From Bacteroidaceae bacterium (GTDB taxonomy: Bacteria > Bacteroidota > Bacteroidia > Bacteroidales > Bacteroidaceae): a stretch of 44,309 nt of DNA. A model generated the notes under the pieces. It saw nothing but the letters and a program-made list of their open reading frames with translations. It searched no databases and was not told the origin of the DNA. The stretch is from assembly GCA_024698925.1 (NCBI GenBank), contig JAILQO010000075.1, forward strand, positions 1 through 44,309, written 5' to 3'. Made by a program: the position numbers and the translations under genes. Below, one piece after another: positions 1 to 9,000 of this stretch (its first letter is position 1; each line of letters starts with the position of its first letter).

Positions 1-15
1 TTCAAATTTTTAACG

Positions 16-207
16 AATTACACTAATTATAGCGAAAGGCTGCGCGGCTTTCGAAAGACACGCATCGAGTAACCAATTGCTCCAGTAACTATTGTTTTCA
101 CTCGGCACCCCGCGAAGCGTGCCGCCCAATTCGTGAGATTCGTGAAATTCGTGTTCGAACAAAGACTCGTGGACAAGAAACCGTATAATCCGTACAATCC
201 GTGGTTC
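16..207. repeat. 9-nt tandem repeat clusters upstream of the smalltalk-like gene
   Basis: Three short clusters of imperfect 9-base units precede the micro-protein gene: AATTACACT/AATTATAGC near 16-33, ATTCGTGAG-ATTCGTGAA-ATTCGTGTT at 129-155, and CCGTATAAT-CCGTACAAT-CCGTGGTTC at 181-207. Between them GGCAC/GTGCC (about 102-121) can pair as a small hairpin. I see no gene in 1-217. The units are directly visible; their role is unknown. The last cluster ends about 16 bases before the start codon, so part of it probably lies in the 5' leader. Confidence 0.7.
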
Positions 208-223
208 AAAAAAAATTATGACT

Positions 224-331
224 ATGAAAAAAGAACGAATTTGGGAGGTAGTGGCGAAGATGGTAGTAGCCGCACTCACAGCATTTCTCACCGCACTAAC
301 AACGACTAGTTGCATGGGCCCATTCATCTAA
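224..331 (+). CDS. smalltalk-like micro-protein (35 aa)
   Basis: This short frame encodes a 35-residue peptide: a charged start (MKKERIWEVV), a hydrophobic alanine/leucine/threonine helix at about residues 10-27, and a Cys near the end (TTTSCMGPFI). That layout matches the 'smalltalk' micro-proteins of Bacteroides and Prevotella, which are about 30 residues long and of unknown function. An in-frame ATG at 218 would add two residues (MT). I prefer 224 because the family usually begins MKK. An A-rich tract (about 208-215) lies upstream, and a strong hairpin terminator follows six bases after the stop, so this is a complete transcription unit. A membrane peptide or very small lipoprotein is plausible. 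In many Bacteroidales such genes sit near HU-type DNA-binding or amidase genes, but none is visible here, possibly because of the window edge. Confidence 0.7.
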   Translation: MKKERIWEVVAKMVVAALTAFLTALTTTSCMGPFI

Positions 332-336
332 CAAAC

Positions 337-378
337 AACGAGAGAACCGACAGACTAAGAGCTGTCGGTTCTCTCGTT
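337..378. terminator. Strong bidirectional terminator
   Basis: A perfect 17-bp inverted repeat (AACGAGAGAACCGACAG at 337-353 and its complement at 362-378) encloses an 8-base loop. It lies between the convergent smalltalk-like gene and the lipoprotein gene that ends at 394. T-rich tracts follow on both strands, so it probably ends transcription from both sides. Confidence 0.85.
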
Positions 379-396
379 ATTCATTATTCATCATTA
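375..396. repeat. Heptamer tandem array over a stop codon
   Basis: Three 7-base units (CGTTATT 375-381, CATTATT 382-388, CATCATT 389-395) lie immediately downstream of the leftward lipoprotein gene. Its TAA stop (394-396 on the minus strand) falls inside the last unit. The array overlaps the right edge of the terminator. Confidence 0.6.
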
Positions 397-2391
397 TAGA
401 TATTTATTAATGTCTGCGCACTTGTAGAAGAGTTGAACGTTGACTTCTCCACTATTATTATCTTGGTGGAAATAAAAGGTGGTTGAGTTGCCTCGGTAGT
501 TATAATAGCCGGAAAACTCATCCATCGTGAAGCCGGTATGGCTGCCTCCGCCGACGCCTTTCCACGTGCAGTATTGATCGTCGTCTGGGGAGCTGCTATA
601 CTTGCTATTGTCATAATAGTTGTTGAACTTGAGGTTGCTGAGGGTGAAGCTAACGTTGTCCCAGGCCGTCGTATTGGGTTCTGGATTACCTAAGACTATC
701 CGATGGTAATTCAGAGATGTGATGTTACTCATCTTGGGATTGCCATATTTCAAGCCTTCATCGTTGAATTTCATCTCGACGCTGTAATGCACGTTATTGA
801 TCTCTTTCTCCGCTGTGATGGTGTAAGTATCCTTCTGCTTGGAGACTTTCATTTCATCGGTGTTGAAACCCAATGACTGAGTATAAATCTTGCCATCAAA
901 ATCCCGTTCGTCGCTGGTTGAGAGCCTGCAAGAGAAGAACAGGTTCGTGAACAGCTCTTCGCGCTTGATTTTGAAGCTCTTGAAACTATGCTGCTTAGAC
1001 TCCCACCAAAGGTAGATGCTCTCCGGAGCCGTCTCGCCGACACCTCCCAGATATGGGATGGGGAAGACGTCGCCCAGCGTGGCGCCTGCAGGCAGCAGGT
1101 CGCAGCGTTCGTCGAGGTAGTCCACGCGGATGGTGATATAGTCCTTCCTGACGGCACATTTGGCCTCCAGGAGCACGTTCTCGAACTCGTTGCAGTAGAT
1201 GAATGTGTAGACGGTCTTTTCTTCGGTGGCTCCTTGTTCGGACTGGATCTCGAAGGTGCTGCCGTCCTTGGCCTCATAGACGATGTCGGCAAAGTTCATG
1301 ACCCAGACGGGCGGATTGATGATCTCGTTGGCATTGGCTACGAACAGGGCAATGTCATCCTTGGAGATCTGCTGGTCGCCGGCGCGCTTGATGGCGTCGT
1401 CGATTTCCTTGTTGAGCGCCTTGATCTGCTCGGTGGTGAGGTCGGATAGCAGCTCTGTCAGGTCCTGCGTTGTCGGTATGGTTTCCTTCAGGCCCTTCGT
1501 GAGCAGTTTGAGGTTGTTGTTGCAGGCATCCATGAAGGTCTCGGGTGTGAGATTGCCCTGCGCTGCCTTGAATACCACTTCGCCGTTGGTGTTCACGAAG
1601 TCATAGGCCAGCTTGCCATTGGAGATGAGGTCGTCGCCAAAAGCGAAGACGATGTTGGCACCAGCCTCCACGAGTTTGGGTGCTACAGCCAGCGTCAGGT
1701 CGATATGGCGCAGATTGTTATAGGCCATCGTTGCAGCCAAGTCGCCTGTCTTGTTTTTGCCAGCCCCCATCTTAGCAGTCTGGGCCATCACAGCGTCATA
1801 GACATCCGGAGCATAGCTGTCCAACTTGCCGCTCGAGAACTCCTTCCAGAATTCATCGGCGCTGTAGGATTTGTATTTGGAGGGCAGGCAATCGTAATCG
1901 CGGATGTCGCCCCAGATTTCCTCGCGCGCTGCCTTGTCGGTGTATCCCCATTTGGCCATCGCGCCAATCAGCGTCGTGCGATGAAGCACATTGGCATCTT
2001 TCAGCACCGCGCCGAAGTCATAGATGGCCTTAGCCTGTCCCCAGACGCCGCGTGAACCAGGCTGAGCAGCCTGAAGCGCCTGGGCATAAGCCAAGCCGTT
2101 CAGATAGCGGTCAATCAGTTCTATATCGTTGTATTCGGCTTTGGGGTCATAAAGCATGAACAACAGACGTACCGCCAAATCGGACGTGTAGTCGTCCAAT
2201 TCTGCCTCCGAGAGGTTCTCAAAGCCTTCCACGGGCGGAATATCGACGGACGGGGTGGGGTTGTCGTTGTTGGAGTCGGAAGTCTTTTCCTGCACCTTTG
2301 CCGGCTCTGTAACTTCCTCTGTAGAGCATGAGATTAGCGCCAGCGCTGAGCACATCAGCAGCGCCGCTGTGAATAACTTTGTCTTCATCAT
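394..2391 (-). CDS. Uncharacterised surface lipoprotein (665 aa)
   Basis: The protein begins with a lipoprotein signal peptide: MMKTK, a hydrophobic segment, then a lipobox ending ALISC with the acceptor Cys at about residue 22. A Ser/Asn/Pro-rich linker follows (about 25-50). The rest looks like a large exported domain. An alpha-helical region at about 60-340 is rich in Ala/Leu and contains many K/D/E residues, and the C-terminal third is Tyr/Asn/Ser-rich and probably beta-rich. I recognise no enzyme motif and no family, so it is best called a hypothetical lipoprotein anchored in the outer membrane. A second ATG one codon downstream is an equal start. It is transcribed alone from a clear Bacteroidetes promoter at 2442-2474, with a terminator at its 3' end. 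Nothing suggests it is broken. Confidence 0.8.
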   Translation of the reverse strand: MMKTKLFTAALLMCSALALISCSTEEVTEPAKVQEKTSDSNNDNPTPSVDIPPVEGFENLSEAELDDYTSDLAVRLLFMLYDPKAEYNDIELIDRYLNGLAYAQALQAAQPGSRGVWGQAKAIYDFGAVLKDANVLHRTTLIGAMAKWGYTDKAAREEIWGDIRDYDCLPSKYKSYSADEFWKEFSSGKLDSYAPDVYDAVMAQTAKMGAGKNKTGDLAATMAYNNLRHIDLTLAVAPKLVEAGANIVFAFGDDLISNGKLAYDFVNTNGEVVFKAAQGNLTPETFMDACNNNLKLLTKGLKETIPTTQDLTELLSDLTTEQIKALNKEIDDAIKRAGDQQISKDDIALFVANANEIINPPVWVMNFADIVYEAKDGSTFEIQSEQGATEEKTVYTFIYCNEFENVLLEAKCAVRKDYITIRVDYLDERCDLLPAGATLGDVFPIPYLGGVGETAPESIYLWWESKQHSFKSFKIKREELFTNLFFSCRLSTSDERDFDGKIYTQSLGFNTDEMKVSKQKDTYTITAEKEINNVHYSVEMKFNDEGLKYGNPKMSNITSLNYHRIVLGNPEPNTTAWDNVSFTLSNLKFNNYYDNSKYSSSPDDDQYCTWKGVGGGSHTGFTMDEFSGYYNYRGNSTTFYFHQDNNSGEVNVQLFYKCADINKYL

Positions 2392-2441
2392 CTCTTTCTG
2401 TTATTAGTTTATAATGGATGGATTTTGTCTTATCTGCGCTG

Positions 2442-2474
2442 CAAAGATAGGTATTTCTGGTGGAACGTTGCAAA
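2442..2474 (-). promoter_or_regulatory. Promoter of the 665-aa lipoprotein gene
   Basis: Read on the minus strand, a -7 box TATCTTTG (2442-2449) is preceded by TTTG (2471-2474) as -33 box, 21 bases away. This is the Bacteroidetes primary-sigma promoter. The gene starts about 50 bases downstream. Confidence 0.75.
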
Positions 2475-2501
2475 TTTTGCGTGAATTTTTATATAATATA
2501 G

Positions 2502-2542
2502 GGAAAAAAGGAAATCCCGCAAACCAAAGAGCTTGCGGGATT
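2502..2542 (-). terminator. Terminator after the 394-aa lipoprotein gene
   Basis: AATCCCGCAA (2513-2522) pairs with TTGCGGGATT (2533-2542). On the minus strand the hairpin is followed by a T-rich run complementary to the A-tract at about 2504-2509. It lies 20 bases past the stop codon at 2562. Confidence 0.85.
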
Positions 2543-2561
2543 CCTTTATTCTTGTTCTGTG

Positions 2562-3746
2562 CTAATTGCCTTTGGGCTGCATGATGGTGATGGGGATGAC
2601 CTCATCGTGCCCGGGAACGGCGCTGGTGATCTGGCCATTGACGGTGCAGCTCTTGCCGGTACGTACGACTGCGCTCTTCTTGAGCTCCTCCCATACGTCA
2701 GCTTCCAGACGGTAGTAGCTGTGAATCTCTACGGTGATGCCGTCGCCGAAGCTGCTTTTGCAGTCGTTGAGGAAGTCAGCGTCGATATCGGTGAGTTCGA
2801 TGGTGATGCCGTCGGCGTTGTGCGTGATGGTCTGCTTCAGGGCTACGTGATTCTTGTAATAGTAGTCATAGATGCGGATGTCGAAGTCGTCCTGCTCCAG
2901 GATGTCTTCCTCCTTGATGGGGAGGTTGATCACGACGGAACCTACGTCGGCACGGACGTGAATGGAGGTCTTGATCTCGTTCCAGTCCTGATGAACCTGC
3001 TGGTGGATATCTACTTCCAAGTTGTCGGGAACCTGGTCAACCGTGTAGCTGGGAACCTCGTCATCCACGATGACACCGTTGACGTGCCAGCCGTCCTTCA
3101 TACCTACTTCCTTGACCACGTACCAGAGGATGTGCTTGTCGAGATAGCCGGGCTCTGCTGCTTCCAGCGCTTCCCAATCGGCAATCTGAGCCAATACCTT
3201 GAGGCTTCTGGAGTCAGTGGGCTTTGTGGCAAGTATTGCCTCGCAGTCGTCCTTCTCGTCCTGCATAATCTCGGCTACGGTGGGAGCCTCCATGATGGCG
3301 GGCTGTGTCTTCAGACCTTTCTCGTCATAGACATAGCGGAAGAGGCCGATATTATAGCCTGTCTTCTTATCTTTCTGATAGTAGTCCAGGTCGCGGTCGT
3401 TGTAGTGGCCGTAAGCGAAAGCGGTATAGACCTTTCCATTGTTGTTGCCGACCTTGCCGGGGGCGCGACCGATGTAGAGTGCAGAGCTCTGGTCGATGTA
3501 GCCGGGGATATGACCATCGGCGCGGATGTAGAAACGGGCTACTTCCCAACCTTCAGCGGCGTTGACCTGCGGCCATTTGTAGTTAGCCGTGAGCGCTTGA
3601 CCCTGTACGAAGACCTGAGTGGCGGGCAAAACTTGAGTGGGAGTCTCTGGTTCCTGACTCTCTTCGGGGACGGAAACAAGCTGCGCGTCGTCCGAGCAGG
3701 CCATGAACAGAGGAATAAAACACAAAACAGAGAGAATCTTTTTCAT
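2562..3746 (-). CDS. Uncharacterised lipoprotein (394 aa)
   Basis: It has a short lipoprotein signal peptide (MKKILSVLCFIPLFMAC, acceptor Cys 17) followed by an acidic, Pro/Glu-rich linker to about residue 45. The mature part has many aromatic and charged residues (for example RYVYDEKG and YYLDKHILWYVV-like stretches) without a motif I can name. A pattern of short hydrophobic strands (about 215-390: 'SYTVDQVPDNLEVDIH', 'SVVINLPI', 'GITIELTDI') suggests beta-sandwich domains, as in many Bacteroidales surface lipoproteins. It is a single-gene unit with its own promoter and terminator. Function unknown; an exported binding or structural protein is an inference only. Confidence 0.8.
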   Translation of the reverse strand: MKKILSVLCFIPLFMACSDDAQLVSVPEESQEPETPTQVLPATQVFVQGQALTANYKWPQVNAAEGWEVARFYIRADGHIPGYIDQSSALYIGRAPGKVGNNNGKVYTAFAYGHYNDRDLDYYQKDKKTGYNIGLFRYVYDEKGLKTQPAIMEAPTVAEIMQDEKDDCEAILATKPTDSRSLKVLAQIADWEALEAAEPGYLDKHILWYVVKEVGMKDGWHVNGVIVDDEVPSYTVDQVPDNLEVDIHQQVHQDWNEIKTSIHVRADVGSVVINLPIKEEDILEQDDFDIRIYDYYYKNHVALKQTITHNADGITIELTDIDADFLNDCKSSFGDGITVEIHSYYRLEADVWEELKKSAVVRTGKSCTVNGQITSAVPGHDEVIPITIMQPKGN

Positions 3747-3777
3747 CTTACGGTATGAGATGTGAATAAATTTGCGA

Positions 3778-3808
3778 CAAAAGTAGTCTTTTACAGCGTA
3801 AACTGCAA
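3778..3808 (-). promoter_or_regulatory. Promoter of the 394-aa lipoprotein gene
   Basis: On the minus strand TACTTTTG (3778-3785) is the -7 box and TTG (3806-3808) the -33 box, with a 20-base spacer. It lies 32 bases upstream of the ATG. Confidence 0.8.
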
Positions 3809-3886
3809 GAATATTCTTTCAGAAAAGGGGAAATATGCATCATATCTTGTCATATATCAAGTTTAGTAATTTTTTTCATTCGCCAC

Positions 3887-3919
3887 TTTTGCCGTCTTCA
3901 CAAAAATACGCTACCTTTG
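3887..3919 (+). promoter_or_regulatory. Promoter of xseB
   Basis: TTTTG (3887-3891) and TACCTTTG (3912-3919) are separated by 20 bases, a near-consensus Bacteroidetes promoter. It is divergent from the promoter at 3778-3808. Transcription should start near 3925, giving a short leader of about 20-25 bases. Confidence 0.8.
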
Positions 3920-3949
3920 CCTCGACATTATAAATAAAGATATATGTGT

Positions 3950-4150
3950 ATGCAACAAAACGATTTAACCTATGATGCGGCCATGAAGCGCCTCGAAGCG
4001 CTGACCGCCGAGATGGAATCCGGGCAGGTACCCATCGAGCAGCTGGCAGACAAGCTGAAGGAAGCACAGCGAATCCTGTCGTTCTGCAGAGAACAGCTCA
4101 CCAAAGCCGACGCGGAGGTGAAAAAGTTAATTAATCCACAGGAATCGTGA
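3950..4150 (+). CDS. xseB: Exodeoxyribonuclease VII small subunit
   Basis: XseB binds several copies of XseA to form exonuclease VII, which degrades single-stranded DNA from both ends during repair. The 66-residue product has the family pattern: TYDAAMKRLEALTAEMESGQVPIEQLADKLKEAQ, followed by a second helix CREQLTKADAEVKKLI. Together they form the usual two-helix hairpin. An ATG at 3944 would add Met-Cys; 3950 fits the family N-terminus better, but the choice is not firm. No xseA is adjacent. The upstream neighbour is a divergent lipoprotein gene, so the large subunit must be encoded elsewhere. The gene has its own promoter and lies 77 bases before ilvE. Confidence 0.9.
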   Translation: MQQNDLTYDAAMKRLEALTAEMESGQVPIEQLADKLKEAQRILSFCREQLTKADAEVKKLINPQES

Positions 4151-4190
4151 TTTTGTGAGCAAAATGTGCATCTGTTACGAAGTTTATTTG

Positions 4191-4198
4191 TACTTTTG
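4191..4198 (+). promoter_or_regulatory. Probable -7 box of ilvE
   Basis: TACTTTTG (4191-4198) fits the TAnnTTTG -7 consensus and lies 29 bases upstream of the ilvE ATG. No clean TTG is found at the expected -33 distance (TGTG at 4165-4168 is the nearest), so this may be a weaker promoter, or ilvE may also be read from the xseB promoter. Confidence 0.55.
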
Positions 4199-4227
4199 CC
4201 GCCGAATTTTGTTAAACACGAGCAAAA

Positions 4228-5250
4228 ATGAAAGAAATCGATTGGAGTAACTTGTCCTTTGGCTATATGCCAACCGACTATAATGTCCGTTGCAACTACC
4301 ACAACGGCAAGTGGGGTGAGATTGAAGTCACTTCCGAAACTACCATTAATCTTAGCATGGCCGCAACCTGCCTGCACTACGGTCAGGAGGCTTTCGAGGG
4401 CCTGAAGGCTTACCGCTGTCCCGACGGCAAGGTGCGCATCTTCCGCCCGCAGCAGAATGCTGCCCGCCTGCAGTCAACCTGCCGCGGTCTGGTGATGCCC
4501 GAGGTGCCCACAGACCTGTTCATCGAGATGGTGGAGAAGGTGGTGCGCCTCAATGAGCGCTTCATCCCGCCTTACGAGAGCGGCGCTACGCTCTATATCC
4601 GTCCCCTGATGATCGGTACGACAGCACAGGTGGGTGTACATCCCGCCAGCGACTATCTGTTCATGATTTTTGTATCGCCCGTAGGTCCTTACTTCAAGGG
4701 CGGCTTCGCTACCAATCCTTATGTGATCACACGCGACTACGACCGTTCCGCACCCCTCGGAACCGGTTGCTACAAGGTCGGCGGTAACTACGCTGCCAGC
4801 CTCCGTGCCAACAAATGGGCGCACGATCAGGGCTACAGCTGCGAGTTCTATCTCGATGCCAAGGAGAAGAAGTACATCGACGAGTGCGGTGCCGCTAACT
4901 TCTTCGGTATCAAGAACAACACCTATGTAACACCGAAGAGCAACAGCATCCTGCCCTCCGTGACCAATATGAGCCTCATGCAGCTGGCAGAGGATCTTGG
5001 CCTCACCGTAGAGCGTCGTAATATTCCGCTGGAGGAGCTCAGCACCTTCGAGGAGGCTGGTGCCTGTGGTACGGCTGCCGTCATCAGCCCCATCGAGCGC
5101 ATCGACGATCCCGAGACTGGTCATAGCTACGTCTTCTCCAAGGACGGCAAGCCCGGCCCCGTCTCTACACGCCTCTACAAGAAGCTGGTGGATATCCAGT
5201 ACGGCATCGAGCCCGATATTCACGGTTGGACCCGCGTAGTGATTGAATAA
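4228..5250 (+). CDS. ilvE: Branched-chain amino acid aminotransferase
   Basis: This PLP-dependent fold-type IV aminotransferase carries out the last step of leucine, isoleucine and valine synthesis and the first step of their breakdown, using glutamate/2-oxoglutarate as partner. The 340-aa length is typical of the Bacteroidetes form. Visible family features are the early [15 protein letters not shown] segment (residues 49-63), the catalytic Lys183 in [14 protein letters not shown], and the cofactor-binding [10 protein letters not shown] segment with a later [12 protein letters not shown] loop. The start at 4228 gives [14 protein letters not shown], the usual family N-terminus. The stop overlaps the trmB start by one base (TAATG), so the two are probably translationally coupled. 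Confidence 0.95.
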   Translation: MKEIDWSNLSFGYMPTDYNVRCNYHNGKWGEIEVTSETTINLSMAATCLHYGQEAFEGLKAYRCPDGKVRIFRPQQNAARLQSTCRGLVMPEVPTDLFIEMVEKVVRLNERFIPPYESGATLYIRPLMIGTTAQVGVHPASDYLFMIFVSPVGPYFKGGFATNPYVITRDYDRSAPLGTGCYKVGGNYAASLRANKWAHDQGYSCEFYLDAKEKKYIDECGAANFFGIKNNTYVTPKSNSILPSVTNMSLMQLAEDLGLTVERRNIPLEELSTFEEAGACGTAAVISPIERIDDPETGHSYVFSKDGKPGPVSTRLYKKLVDIQYGIEPDIHGWTRVVIE

Positions 5251-6092
5251 TGAGTAAAGGAAAGCTGGCGAAATTCGCCGACATGGCCACATACCCTCAC
5301 GTCTTCGAGTACCCATTCGCGAGAATGGCGAATGACGAGTTACAAATGACGAATGACGAATGCAAGTTACCTGCATCTGACAGTGACTCAAATTCGTCAT
5401 TCGTCATTCGTCATTCGTCATTTCCCCTCAAGGGCCATTGGCGCGAGCAGTTCTTTAAGAACGATAATCCCATCGTCCTGGAGCTGGGTTGTGGACGTGG
5501 TGAGTATGCCGTAGGGCTGGCTCGCCGCTATCCTGACCGCAACTTCATCGGCGTTGATATCAAGGGCTCCCGCATGTGGAGCGGCGCTACGGAGTCGTTG
5601 CGCGAGGGCCTGAAAAACGTCGCCTTCCTGCGCACCAATATCGAGATTATAGACCGTTTCTTCGCGCCTGACGAGGTGCAGGAAATTTGGCTCACCTTCT
5701 CCGATCCCCAGATGAAGAAAGCCACCAAGCGCCTCACATCCACATACTTCCTGGAGCGCTACCGCCGCTTCCTCATCGATGGCGGCGTCATCCACCTCAA
5801 GACCGACTCCAACTTCCTCTTCACCTACACCAAGTATGTGGTTGAAGAGAACCATCTGCCGGTAGAAGTCTGTACGGAAGATCTGTATAATGGACAATGT
5901 ACAATGGACAATGTCCATTCTTCACTTGACCTTTCCATCCGTACCTACTACGAGCAGCAATGGCTGGATCGCGGCCTCACCATCAAGTACCTCCGCTTCC
6001 GTCTGCCCGCACAAGGCACACTCGTAGAACCCGACGTAGAGATTGAGTTCGACGAGTATCGCAGCTACAATCGCGAGCGTAGGAAGCAATAA
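5250..6092 (+). CDS. trmB: tRNA (guanine-N7)-methyltransferase with repeat-derived insertions
   Basis: TrmB methylates G46 of tRNAs using S-adenosylmethionine. The SAM-binding motif [15 protein letters not shown] (about residues 77-91), the [12 protein letters not shown] segment and the [15 protein letters not shown] substrate-binding segment are all intact, and the C-terminus is complete ([15 protein letters not shown]). Two stretches look foreign. Residues about 28-58, between the conserved [12 protein letters not shown] and LKGHW segments, are encoded by heptamer repeats that form a 19-bp inverted repeat (5344-5423). Residues 214-223 ([10 protein letters not shown]) come from another heptamer array (5889-5916). 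From memory, Bacteroidetes TrmB proteins have about ten residues at the first site. Both insertions keep the frame and avoid the catalytic core, so the enzyme is probably active. It is coupled to ilvE by a TAATG overlap and converges with the next gene at a 3-base gap. Confidence 0.92.
   Translation: MSKGKLAKFADMATYPHVFEYPFARMANDELQMTNDECKLPASDSDSNSSFVIRHSSFPLKGHWREQFFKNDNPIVLELGCGRGEYAVGLARRYPDRNFIGVDIKGSRMWSGATESLREGLKNVAFLRTNIEIIDRFFAPDEVQEIWLTFSDPQMKKATKRLTSTYFLERYRRFLIDGGVIHLKTDSNFLFTYTKYVVEENHLPVEVCTEDLYNGQCTMDNVHSSLDLSIRTYYEQQWLDRGLTIKYLRFRLPAQGTLVEPDVEIEFDEYRSYNRERRKQ
5331..5423. repeat. Heptamer inverted repeat inside trmB
   Basis: AATGACG-type heptamers (5331-5362) face four tandem ATTCGTC heptamers (5392-5419). 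Bases 5344-5362 and 5405-5423 form a perfect 19-bp inverted repeat with a 42-base loop. The whole element is read in frame as TrmB residues about 28-58. Confidence 0.85.
5889..5916. repeat. Second heptamer array inside trmB
   Basis: Four consecutive 7-base units, AATGGAC, AATGTAC, AATGGAC and AATGTCC, are translated as NGQCTMDNV in TrmB. The same AATGGAC unit recurs at 8045-8072. Confidence 0.85.
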
Positions 6093-6095
6093 GCT

Positions 6096-9000
6096 TTATT
6101 TCGTTACCATTCCTGAGTGCAGCAGGCCGCCGTCTGCTGTCTGTCCGTTGGCCTCGACGCAGATCTGGGTCTTCTGGCTGTTGTTGTAGAGCGTCACGTG
6201 GGCGCGGCCGCTGGCATCCAACTGTAAGTCAGGATTCCAGTAGAGCGTGCGGCGATAATCCTTCTGCCCCTCTGTGGGTGGGTTGCGCTGATAGTCGGGA
6301 TGATAGAAATCCTCCTGATAGGCAAAACCATTCAGGACGTAGCGTCGGTCGCGATAGACCACGCGCTGGGTCTTATCCGGGAAGCGGCGTAAATCGACGG
6401 CCACAACGGGCTGGTTGGCTTGGTCAAAACGCTCATCGCCCTCGCGACGCGGCGAATAGTCGGTATAGATAAAGATCTTGTCGATATTGGTCAGCAGGGT
6501 GTATCTCCTTTCCTCCAGCGGACCCCACCAATAGCCGTCTCCCATGTTGTCAAGGTAATACTTGAAGCCCCATTCGCGATGCATCGCCATATCCGAGATA
6601 AGGGCTTTGGCAATCTGGGAAGCGGCAGCGTAAGAACAGTTGGAAGGTGTCAAAAGTCCCGCATCCATCGCTAAATTCAGCGCCTCGTAGGCATCGATGA
6701 CATAGGCAGGTTTGGAGAAATCGATGCGACGAAGGCCGCCGTGACGGGCGCGAATGGTGACCTGATCCATCAGATGGGTGCCATCCGTCAGTAGGCGAGG
6801 GGAGAGATAGGTGGTGTCGCGCTGCTGGGCGTTGTGTACCTGATAATAGGTGTAGGGCTTAATCCAACGGGGATATGGGTAGTTGAGGCGCACGTAGAAC
6901 TCAGGATAGTCGGGGATGTCGCCTGCGATGAGATCGTATTCGTCATAATTATCCATCTGTACCCATACGTGCGGCTTCCGCTTCCGCGGCCCGTCCCATT
7001 TCTTGTGCCACTTGGTGGTGTCCGAGGCTCCCAGGAAGAATAGGCATTGGCCGTTGAAGCGCGGCAGGTCGATCTGGAACTGGCCCCGCTTGGTCTCGGT
7101 TTCACCGACGAGAAAATCATCTTGGTTGTTCGGATCGGCAAATTCTGCGTGAACGCGCACCTCATTTTTGATGGAACCTGTCTCAATATAGTGACGCGCA
7201 GCCTGTTCCTGCTGGCGCTTGATATGGTCGCGATAGGTCTTGGTCGTTTTGAAACTCAGCTGGTTATAGTCGGTGTTGTCCCAACTGCTTCCCTGTGCTG
7301 AGAAGATGTTGCTCCCTGTGCTGTTGATGGCGCCGAGACCGCTCGGCTGTTCAAACAGCTGGTTGAGGTTCCATCCCATATTCCTTTGGCGGATACTGCT
7401 TCCCCAGCTCCCTTCGCCGATGCCGAATACGGTTGGGCGACCTTCGTCGTCCACAAGGGGCGTTTGCTGTTCCTCGCTGAGTGAGGGCGTCACTTCGGTC
7501 ATGAAGCGCTCGTGGTCGGCAAGGACGAGGTTATAGAGGTCATCGCCTTCGTAGTTGTTTATCCAATAGCGGTTCACGGTGCCTGTGACCATCTGTGTGT
7601 GTTCCGCCGGGTGCGTAATATCCCAAGCGCCCTTGATGGCCATCGACTGCCAGTTGAAGCGTCGCCAGCCCTGCGTCATCATCAGCAGGTCGAGGGCGCG
7701 ACGATGCTCCTCATCATCTGCCTCAAAGAAATAGTCGGGTTGTGGCACGAAGCCCTTGATCTCGCTGGACAAGAGCATCTCCGTGAGGATATTGCCGCTG
7801 TCGAACGTATTGTCGGCGTGGACCGCATCACGCACAGCCAGCGAGACGTGCTGGTCTGGCATCAGGCGGGTGGAAGCAATGTCGAGGTCTATCCGCTCAA
7901 AAGGCTCGTACTGCTCCTTGTTGCCTGTCAGCTGGAGTGTCGGCTGCGTCAGCTCGGGATGCGTGACGAAGAAGAGGCGGTCGGCATAGATATGGCCGAT
8001 GGAATCGAAGACGGTGATCTGATTGACCCCAGTTGGCAAATCGGAATGGACAATGGATAATGGACAATGGACAATGCCTTGTGGTTCGCTGGCTGGGATT
8101 TCTTTAAAAATCAACAGCTTGCCTTCGTGCATAACGGTGAGGCCGAGGGGCTGCTGGGCAGCCTGACCTGCGGCGGCGATGTCAAGGGACCAGTCGCAGG
8201 AGAGGCTGTCGCGATGCACCTGCAGACTGACACCTTCGGCCTTCACAGCCTCGATGTCCTGACTGACAGACTGATTTTTGCCTTTCTTGGATGTCTCCGC
8301 GCCTTGTAGCGTCGGGTCTTGATCAAGCGTGAATACCGCCTCATAGTTCTCTCCTTCCACGGGCGTGAATACGAAGGAGCCGCGACCGCGATTCTCTGTC
8401 CGCACGAAATCGACCTCCTCGCCCCGCTCATTCTTGATTTTGAGTGGCTTGCCTTTCTTCTGCAGGGACAGCGTGCCTTCGCGCACCTCGCCCTCGCTCG
8501 TCGCCGCCTCAAAAGCGATGCGACAAGGCACGCCTGCTACGAGATTGCCGCCCTCGGGGAAGAGCGAGAGGCGTAACTCGGGCTCCTTGGGCGCGTCCTT
8601 GAAGTAGCGGCGCAGCGGACGGAAGGTCATATCCTTGTAGAAATCACCCGCTTGCTTGGGCTTGTCATAGACAGGGAAGACGCGCGAGTAGAGTTTCTCG
8701 TAGTCGCGGAAGAAATCCTTGGCCATCGCTTTGTTGTAGAACCAATACTCGGTGGACCAGACGTGATAGTGCTCAGTCTGTCCCCAGTTGAGCTGCCAGC
8801 GGGTATAGGCGCGCAGTTCGAAGTAGCCGGAATAAAGGGTGTCGGGTAGCGCAAAGAAGCCCCGACCGCGACCATCCTGCATCTCAATCAGCTTGCGCTC
8901 AACGAGATAACCGTCGTGGTTCCACAACTCAGCATAGAGCACGCGACTCATGCGGCTGGGCGTATCGGTATTGGTCTTGCGCAGGTAGGCCGCAAACCAG

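Noticed and set aside
2559..3758. A 399-codon plus-strand frame opposite the 394-aa lipoprotein gene
   Set aside because: The minus-strand gene has a signal peptide, promoter and terminator. The plus-strand frame has none of these.
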